A stretch of 64,000 nt of DNA from VXYK01 sp965214565 (GTDB lineage: Bacteria; Actinomycetota; Acidimicrobiia; Acidimicrobiales; Aldehydirespiratoraceae): positions 3,100,001 through 3,164,000 of the forward strand of contig OZ243951.1 in NCBI GenBank assembly GCA_965214565.1, in the 5' to 3' direction. Position 1 is the first letter of the stretch; every line of letters begins with the position of its first letter. Positions 59,242 to 64,000 of this stretch are shown here, one piece after another. The notes below the pieces were generated by a model that was given only the letters and a program-made list of their open reading frames with translations, had not been told where the DNA came from and searched no databases. A program made the position numbers and the translations under genes.

Positions 59242-60495
59242 TCAGTTCTTGGGGAGATCCCGGAAGGGGGTGTCGCGGGCGGGTCCGGGCTCGCGGGGCA
59301 GGCCCAAGACGCGCTCGCCAATGATGTTGCGCTGGATCTGATCGGTGCCGCCGTAAATCGACGGGCCGGGCGAGAAGATCGCTAGCTCACCGAGCAGACC
59401 GCCGCTGGCCGCATCGTCTTCTCCGCTCAACATGCCGTCAGCACCGAGCACCGACAAGCCGACCTCGCGAAAGGACCTGAACATCTCGCTGACGTGGAGT
59501 TTCCCGATATTGGGCTCAGCACCTGTTCGCTGGTTGGGATCCTTGGCGCGCAGAGCCCCAAGGCGGTTTATCTCAATCAACGACCAGAGCTTCACGAGTT
59601 CCTGACGGAAGTTCGGATCCTCGTTCTTCTGCGACTTTGCGGCCAGATCCGCAACGAACTGCCACAATCCGGGGCCTACCGACGGCACTCCGCTTTCACT
59701 CGTGGCCGGAGAGGCAAAATCGCTGACCGGGCGGTCGAGAGCTTTGCCCCTTTTCCCAGGGGTCGCCGTGCGGGGTTTGCGGCCGGATGAACCCAGCGAC
59801 TCACGCTCGAACCGGAGCGTTGAGTTCGCAACCGCCCAACCGTTGTTGAGCCCGCCGATGATGTTGGCGTCGAGCGCTCGGGCCTCATCGATGAACACCT
59901 CGTTGAAGATCGACTTGCCCGTCATCTCCTTCAGTGGACGGACGCTGACTCCCGGTTGGTCCAGCTCCAAGGCGAACCAGGTGATGCCCTTGTGTTTAGG
60001 GGCGTCGGGGTCGGTGCGGGCGATCAGCATTCCCCAGTCGGCGACCTGTCCGCCCGAGGTCCACACCTTCTGTCCGCTGACGATCCACTCTTCGCCGTCG
60101 CGCTGGGCCTTGCAGGCCAACCCGGCCAGGTCCGATCCGGCCCCGGGTTCAGAGAAGAGCTGGCACCAGCCGACCGATCCGTCGAGGATCGGCGGGATCA
60201 GCCTCTCGATCTGTTCGGACGTCCCGTGCTCAGCGATCGTCGGCGCGGCGAGCATCCAACCAAGCCCACCGATCGGCGGACCCATCACCCCCCGCTCGGC
60301 CATCACCGTGTTGACCACCCCCGCCAGGTCGCGGCCCCATCCCCTACCCCCGGCGTGCACCGCCAGTGTCGGATGTGCGTAACCGGTGGGGACGATGCGC
60401 TGCCACCATTCGCGGACCGTGAGGTTCTCGTCCCAGTTATCGTCTAGCCAGGCCTCGAGTTCGAGCCGGACTTCCTCGGCCGTCGGTGTTCCCAC
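59242..60495 (-). CDS. Acyl-CoA dehydrogenase
   Basis: A 417-residue FAD enzyme forming 2-enoyl-CoA. It has WCQLFSEPGAGSDLAGLACK and WIVSGQKVWTSGG (flavin and substrate segments), ALELDQPGVSVRPLKEMTGK and the C-terminal YGGTDQIQRNIIGERVLGLP. The common catalytic Glu at the YEGT position is Gly here, and the usual E of TDEIQR is Gln. Either a base elsewhere is used or the protein is one half of a heteromeric FadE pair. No second subunit is adjacent. A palindromic operator lies 40 bases upstream. Confidence 0.9.
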   Translation of the reverse strand: MGTPTAEEVRLELEAWLDDNWDENLTVREWWQRIVPTGYAHPTLAVHAGGRGWGRDLAGVVNTVMAERGVMGPPIGGLGWMLAAPTIAEHGTSEQIERLIPPILDGSVGWCQLFSEPGAGSDLAGLACKAQRDGEEWIVSGQKVWTSGGQVADWGMLIARTDPDAPKHKGITWFALELDQPGVSVRPLKEMTGKSIFNEVFIDEARALDANIIGGLNNGWAVANSTLRFERESLGSSGRKPRTATPGKRGKALDRPVSDFASPATSESGVPSVGPGLWQFVADLAAKSQKNEDPNFRQELVKLWSLIEINRLGALRAKDPNQRTGAEPNIGKLHVSEMFRSFREVGLSVLGADGMLSGEDDAASGGLLGELAIFSPGPSIYGGTDQIQRNIIGERVLGLPREPGPARDTPFRDLPKN

Positions 60496-60534
60496 TGGTT
60501 CCTCCCGCTTGCAGGTCTAGCGCTTGGCGAACAT

Positions 60535-60550
60535 GTTAGCGAGCGTTAAC
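60535..60550 (-). promoter_or_regulatory. Near-perfect 16-bp inverted repeat upstream of the acyl-CoA dehydrogenase
   Basis: GTTAGCG-AG-CGTTAAC pairs at six of seven positions around a two-base centre, 40 bases before the dehydrogenase start. This size and symmetry suit a TetR-family operator. Another short symmetric core, AACATGTT, overlaps its left edge. No regulator gene is adjacent. Confidence 0.5.
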
Positions 60551-60576
60551 GTTTTCTGGCAGAGCCGGGCGGAGGA

Positions 60577-61779
60577 TCAGGCTGGCAGGGGTGTATTCAG
60601 GTAGTTGACGTTGTCGAGGAGGATCTTCTTTCGGTCCGCCGGGTCGAAAGCCTTCAGATCAACGACGTAGTCGAGGGGATGCGGCAGCCCTTCGATATGG
60701 GGCCAATCGGAACCGAAGATCACATGGTCGGGGCCCATGAGTTCGGAGACCTCGTTGACATCGTCCTCCCAGAACGGGTTCACCCACACGTTCTCCTTGA
60801 AGGTGTCGACGGGATGATCCTTGAACCAGCTGAAGCTCTTCTTCGCTGTCTGGTCGAACTTGCGGAACATCGGCGCCAGGAAGTCCGAGCCGTTTTCGAC
60901 GCTGGCCACCCGCACACGGGGGAAACGATCGTAGAGCTTCTCGAACACCGACTGGATCAACCAGTCCTGAGCAGCCCGCTCAATGGCGAAGCTGGCCAGG
61001 CTCGGTCCCATGTATCCGCCGTTGCGGCTGAGCGAACCTGCAGTGAACTTGGTGTCGGCCACATAACCCATCGACGAGTAGCCGCTGGCTGCCGCATGAA
61101 CGACAACGGTGATTCCGGCTTCATTGATGGCCGACCATACAGGGTCGAAGGTCGCCGAGAACGGGGAGATCTTGCCGGTTGCGACCGTGACCGGCGCAGG
61201 GCGCATGACAACCACCCGAGCGCCGAGCTCCACAACCTTCTCAACCTCGGCTGCTGCAGCGGCCGGATCACCGAGACACAGGTACGGTGCGCCGAAGATC
61301 TTGTCCTCGTAGGCATAGCCCCAGTCCTCGAGAAGCCAGCGGTTGAAGGCCTGCATCATCGCCGTGCAGGCCTCGATATCGGTTCGGATCAGTTCTTCGT
61401 AGAGCACACCGAGGGTTGGGAACAACCACACCCCCGACAGCCCCTGCTCCTCGATCACCTTCACACGGGCTTCGGCGTGCATGTAGTAGTCGGGAAGCGG
61501 CTCACGCGCTTTGAGCATTTCCGTCGGCGTCTTGCCGTCGGGATTACCCTTGAAGAAGGCGTTGAGCGCACCGGGCATCGCCACGGGGTCCCATGTCGGG
61601 TTGACCACCGCATGGGAGATCGTCCCGCCGACGAGGTTGTACTTGCGGCCGTTCATCTCCACCCACTGCACGATCCGCGGCTGCATCTCTGCTGGAACAT
61701 GACGGGTGAAGGCGTCGAGCGCCTCGTAGTAGTGGTTGTCGGCGTCGAAGGGCCTGTAACCGAGATTTTCTGAAGTCAT
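60577..61779 (-). CDS. Amidohydrolase-2 family protein
   Basis: A 400-residue TIM-barrel metal-dependent hydrolase (amidohydrolase family 2). It starts YRPFDADNHYYEALDAFTRH, where DADNHYY takes the place of the usual HxH metal site, and contains GVWLFPTLGVLYEELIRTD, VVMRPAPVTVATGKI and FGSDWPHIEGLPHPL near the end. Members include decarboxylases and hydrolases of aromatic or lipid-derived acids, often near sterol or lipid genes. ATG 61779 has GGGGAG upstream; the longer frame to 61926 lacks sense. It lies downstream of the divergent region with direct repeats. Confidence 0.85.
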   Translation of the reverse strand: MTSENLGYRPFDADNHYYEALDAFTRHVPAEMQPRIVQWVEMNGRKYNLVGGTISHAVVNPTWDPVAMPGALNAFFKGNPDGKTPTEMLKAREPLPDYYMHAEARVKVIEEQGLSGVWLFPTLGVLYEELIRTDIEACTAMMQAFNRWLLEDWGYAYEDKIFGAPYLCLGDPAAAAAEVEKVVELGARVVVMRPAPVTVATGKISPFSATFDPVWSAINEAGITVVVHAAASGYSSMGYVADTKFTAGSLSRNGGYMGPSLASFAIERAAQDWLIQSVFEKLYDRFPRVRVASVENGSDFLAPMFRKFDQTAKKSFSWFKDHPVDTFKENVWVNPFWEDDVNEVSELMGPDHVIFGSDWPHIEGLPHPLDYVVDLKAFDPADRKKILLDNVNYLNTPLPA

Positions 61780-61790
61780 TGCCGCTCCCC

Positions 61791-61821
61791 GCGGTGTTCG
61801 ATGCGGTGTTTGCGCGGTGTT
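61791..61821. repeat. Three direct repeats of GCGGTGTT between divergent genes
   Basis: GCGGTGTT occurs at 61791-61798, 61803-61810 and 61814-61821, spaced 12 and 11 bases, about one helix turn apart. They lie just upstream of the amidohydrolase start in the 136-base divergent spacer. Helical phasing suggests cooperative binding of a regulator. Confidence 0.45.
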
Positions 61822-61915
61822 CTGCGCCATTGAGATGGTAGCGCTAGGAACCTGCAGAGCACAGTTCGGCTCGCGTCGCTCGCGAACGCCGCGCGCAGCG
61901 CTAACTTGTGTAACT

Positions 61916-62338
61916 GTGTCCAGCACCGCACAACTTCAGGCAAAACCCTTCGTTCGAGGTACCAAGGTCAGGCTCGTCGACGACATACCCGGCTACCCCG
62001 CCGGTAGCACCGGGAAGGTCGCTGTGGCCAACGGTTTCACCTGGACCCGCTACTGGGTTCGCTTCGACGACGGCAAGGCTGTCGGGCATGTCGACCACCA
62101 TTCTCTAGTCAAGCGGCGCGACTACGAAGAGTTCCTGTCGGCCCGCGAGCGCGAGGAAATCGAAGCCATTAAGGCTGCAGAACAAGCCGCGAAAGCGGCC
62201 GCCGAGGCTCCCGATGCCTCCGATGCTCCCGCTGTCGGCGCAGGCGCGCCAGGCGGTGCTGTCCAGGTCAACGGGGTGACGATCCCCCAACGGCTCCTCG
62301 ACATGAGCGCCGCGGCCCGACAACGCCTCGGGGCCTGA
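61916..62338 (+). CDS. Small SH3-like basic protein, function unknown
   Basis: A 140-residue protein. The N-terminal half is a small SH3/KOW-like barrel (VRGTKVRLVDDIPGYPAGST, GFTWTRYWVRFDDGKAVGHV). The second half is an alanine- and glutamate-rich helix and linker (AREREEIEAIKAAEQAAKAA) ending in VTIPQRLLDMSAAARQRL. GTG 61916 is the chosen start. It may bind nucleic acid, judged only from the barrel; I do not know a named family. Confidence 0.7.
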   Translation: MSSTAQLQAKPFVRGTKVRLVDDIPGYPAGSTGKVAVANGFTWTRYWVRFDDGKAVGHVDHHSLVKRRDYEEFLSAREREEIEAIKAAEQAAKAAAEAPDASDAPAVGAGAPGGAVQVNGVTIPQRLLDMSAAARQRLGA

Positions 62339-62372
62339 CCCGCGCGTAGCCCAATCAAGCCGGACCCCGTGG

Positions 62373-63200
62373 TCAGCGGATCTGGGGTTTGATGCGTTGA
62401 CTGCCGCTGAACGAGTCGACGCCTGCCTCCATGGCCGCCTTGTCGAATCCGGTGGTGAGGATGGCCGGAGCGACAGCGATGGCATTGAGGCGTCCCATGT
62501 CGTTGGCCGCCCAGATGGCGCGCAGCGTCGCCTGCACGGCCCAAGAGGGCTGTGAGGCAATCGCCTCGGCGATCCAAGCGGCTCTCGAGAGCAGGTCCTC
62601 GGCGGCACACACCTCGCTGACCAAGCCGACCCGCATCGCCGTGGCCGCGCTCATCCTCTCATGGTTGCCCAACAGCGAGATCCGCAGAATCTCCCCGAGA
62701 GGCATGCGCTGGAGCATCTTCATCGGCTCATATACCGCAGCCATGCCGTAGGTCACGTGCGGGTCGAAGAATGTTGCGTGATCGGCGGAGATGATCACAT
62801 CGGACTCGGCGAGCATATAGAACGCTCCGCCGGCGGCCATGCCGTTGACCGCGCACACCACCGGTTTCCAGAGGTCACACGACTTGGGGCCCAGATTGTC
62901 GCCGGGGTCGTCGTACATAAAGTTGTTGGAGGTGCCGTACAGCCCGGGCGAGTCGTCCAGAGCTGTGAACTCGCCTTCGTCGCGGTCGATGCCGACGCAG
63001 AACGCCTTCCCCCCCGCCGCGGTCAGGACGATCGCGTGAACTTCGTCGTCACGACGGAAGGCCTTCCAGGTGTCGTGGATCTCCTGTTCCATTGTCGGGC
63101 TGAAGGCGTTGTAGGCGTCGGGGCGGTTGAGCGTGACCCACCCGACATGGTCGCGAGTCTCAACGATGATCGTCTCATAGGAGCCGTAGTCAGTGGTCAT
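62373..63200 (-). CDS. Enoyl-CoA hydratase/isomerase family protein
   Basis: A 275-residue crotonase-fold enzyme: WVTLNRPDAYNAFSPTMEQE at the start, VLTAAGGKAFCVGIDRDEGE as first oxyanion-hole segment and VVCAVNGMAAGGAFYMLAES as second, then FFDPHVTYGMAAVYEPMKML. The Glu expected in the GGxxE position is replaced (GGAFYM), so it may be an isomerase or a different lyase rather than a hydratase. ATG 63200 is used; the longer frame to 63572 runs antisense to the next gene. It follows the alpha/beta-hydrolase-like gene by 19 bases. Confidence 0.87.
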   Translation of the reverse strand: MTTDYGSYETIIVETRDHVGWVTLNRPDAYNAFSPTMEQEIHDTWKAFRRDDEVHAIVLTAAGGKAFCVGIDRDEGEFTALDDSPGLYGTSNNFMYDDPGDNLGPKSCDLWKPVVCAVNGMAAGGAFYMLAESDVIISADHATFFDPHVTYGMAAVYEPMKMLQRMPLGEILRISLLGNHERMSAATAMRVGLVSEVCAAEDLLSRAAWIAEAIASQPSWAVQATLRAIWAANDMGRLNAIAVAPAILTTGFDKAAMEAGVDSFSGSQRIKPQIR

Positions 63201-63219
63201 GGCATTGCCCTTCGTAGTT

Positions 63220-64000
63220 TCAACGTTGTGGTCCGGTCGTGTTACGTCTGCTCGCCCTCCGTCTATCAAGCCAGGGTCTATCGAGCCAGGCCAGCACAGC
63301 ATCGGCAACCGCGGCGGGTTGTTCGGGGAGCAGTGCGTGTCCCGCGTCGGCGATGGTCGCCATCGACGCCCGGTCCCCGAGCTCCGCGCAGAGTCGCACC
63401 GCATTCTCAGGCACCGCCATGACGTCATATTCTGGTTGAACGACCAAGACCTCTTTCCCGCCCGCTCTCCACCAGTATTCGACAGGCTGTGCCGCAGTCG
63501 CCGCTGCCTGCACCGCGGCCACGACCCCGTACCAGCCGTCGAACCAGACCGACGCGTCGTTGCCGGGAGCAAAGAACGCCTGGCTCACCGCTTGGAGATG
63601 CTTGTCATCGGACAGTTCGGCGTCGAAGACCCGCCGCAGAGCCGATGTGTGCTGCGGGGCCGGCGGAATCAGGCCACCGCAGCACAGCAGCACGACGCTG
63701 TCGACCAGATCTCCGAAGTCGGTCGCAACCATGCGTGACACCCGGTTCCCGAACGCGTGGCCGACGATGGTCACCGGCCTGGCGCACAGTGCCCCGATCA
63801 CAGCGGCGACATCGGCGGCCAGATCAGCCATTGTGAGTCCGCTGAGTTCGCCGGTGGACCCGCCTATCCCGCGGGGTTGGGGCGCAATAGCGTGATAGCC
63901 CGCATCTGCGAGTTGCCCCGACAGCAGATCGAAGTCTCCCGCACCGCGTCCGAGCGACGGAATCAGCACCACCGGCGGACCCTCGCCTCGTTCAATGACC
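63220..64000 (-). CDS. Alpha/beta-hydrolase-fold protein lacking the nucleophile Ser (N-terminus beyond the right edge)
   Basis: About 260 codons; the start lies past base 64000, since the frame is open to the edge (VIERGEGPPVVLIPSLGRGA). The fold is that of alpha/beta hydrolases: PQPRGIGGSTGELSGLTMAD, then VTIVGHAFGNRVSRMVATDF, VLVVQPEYDVMAVPENAVRL and DAGHALLPEQP with the catalytic His place. At the nucleophile elbow, G-x-S-x-G is GHAFG, with Ala instead of Ser. It is therefore unlikely to be an ordinary esterase. It is upstream of the enoyl-CoA hydratase gene in the same direction. Confidence 0.85.
   Translation of the reverse strand, partial: VIERGEGPPVVLIPSLGRGAGDFDLLSGQLADAGYHAIAPQPRGIGGSTGELSGLTMADLAADVAAVIGALCARPVTIVGHAFGNRVSRMVATDFGDLVDSVVLLCCGGLIPPAPQHTSALRRVFDAELSDDKHLQAVSQAFFAPGNDASVWFDGWYGVVAAVQAAATAAQPVEYWWRAGGKEVLVVQPEYDVMAVPENAVRLCAELGDRASMATIADAGHALLPEQPAAVADAVLAWLDRPWLDRRRASRRNTTGPQR

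Overview
This is a high-GC, gene-dense chromosomal window from an actinobacterium. The evidence is a mycothione reductase, a pdtaR-type ANTAR regulator beside polA, and the gcvH-garA-ftsR-DUF151-merR gene order known from mycobacteria. Several F420/FMN (LLM-class) oxidoreductases, many CoA-dependent lipid genes and frequent GTG starts fit too. I infer a member of the Acidimicrobiia, possibly marine or host-associated, but nothing here fixes the species.

Layout. 1-2471: 5' part of polA, pdtaR and a coiled-coil gene. 2472-5413: a patchy stretch with a ClpP-fold (SDH-type) protease and its small partner, an orphan protein-kinase tail, an AhpD-family selenoprotein gene and tRNA-Leu(CAA). 5414-10458: type II fatty acid synthesis (fabD-fabH-fabG-acpP-fabF, then fabZ and HU facing them). 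10671-20283: enoyl-CoA hydratase/thiolase/DUF35 operon, a lipocalin-like gene, gcvP, another enoyl-CoA hydratase and two LLM oxidoreductases. 20291-34648: sulfotransferase and a bidirectional catabolic locus. In that locus a DddP-like M24 enzyme, RpiR regulator, aminotransferase, Rieske oxygenase, MmgE/PrpD, SnoaL and VOC proteins run leftward. An FAD-GcvT demethylase, an Asp/Glu-racemase-like protein, a sulfotransferase-like protein, an FrhB-like protein and an enolase-superfamily enzyme run rightward. 34836-45383: fused indolepyruvate:ferredoxin oxidoreductase, mycothione reductase, acyl-CoA synthetase, glycerol-3-phosphate dehydrogenase, aroC, LLM enzyme. 45422-50078: a seven-gene leftward operon, pgsA-like to gcvT. 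50110-56470: HIT, membrane protein, maf, dus, nitronate monooxygenase and selD. 56474-64000: AIM24, MFS, DUF4389, acyl-CoA dehydrogenase, amidohydrolase, enoyl-CoA hydratase and a partial alpha/beta-hydrolase-like protein.

The most notable content is selenium biology hidden by in-frame TGA codons. The AhpD-like gene at 4347-4895 has TGA where the family has the second Cys of its CxxC redox site. The selD gene at 55427-56470 has TGA at its own catalytic Cys position. Both TGAs are followed, within the distance expected for a bacterial SECIS, by a GC-rich hairpin whose apical loop begins GGUC. An ordinary gene caller would split the first gene and truncate the second. selA, selB and selC are not in the window and must lie elsewhere if this reading is right.

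A second theme is N-methyl or sulfonium compound catabolism: the 22-35 kb locus has a shared 48-bp divergent promoter carrying a long inverted repeat, plausibly the operator of its own RpiR regulator.
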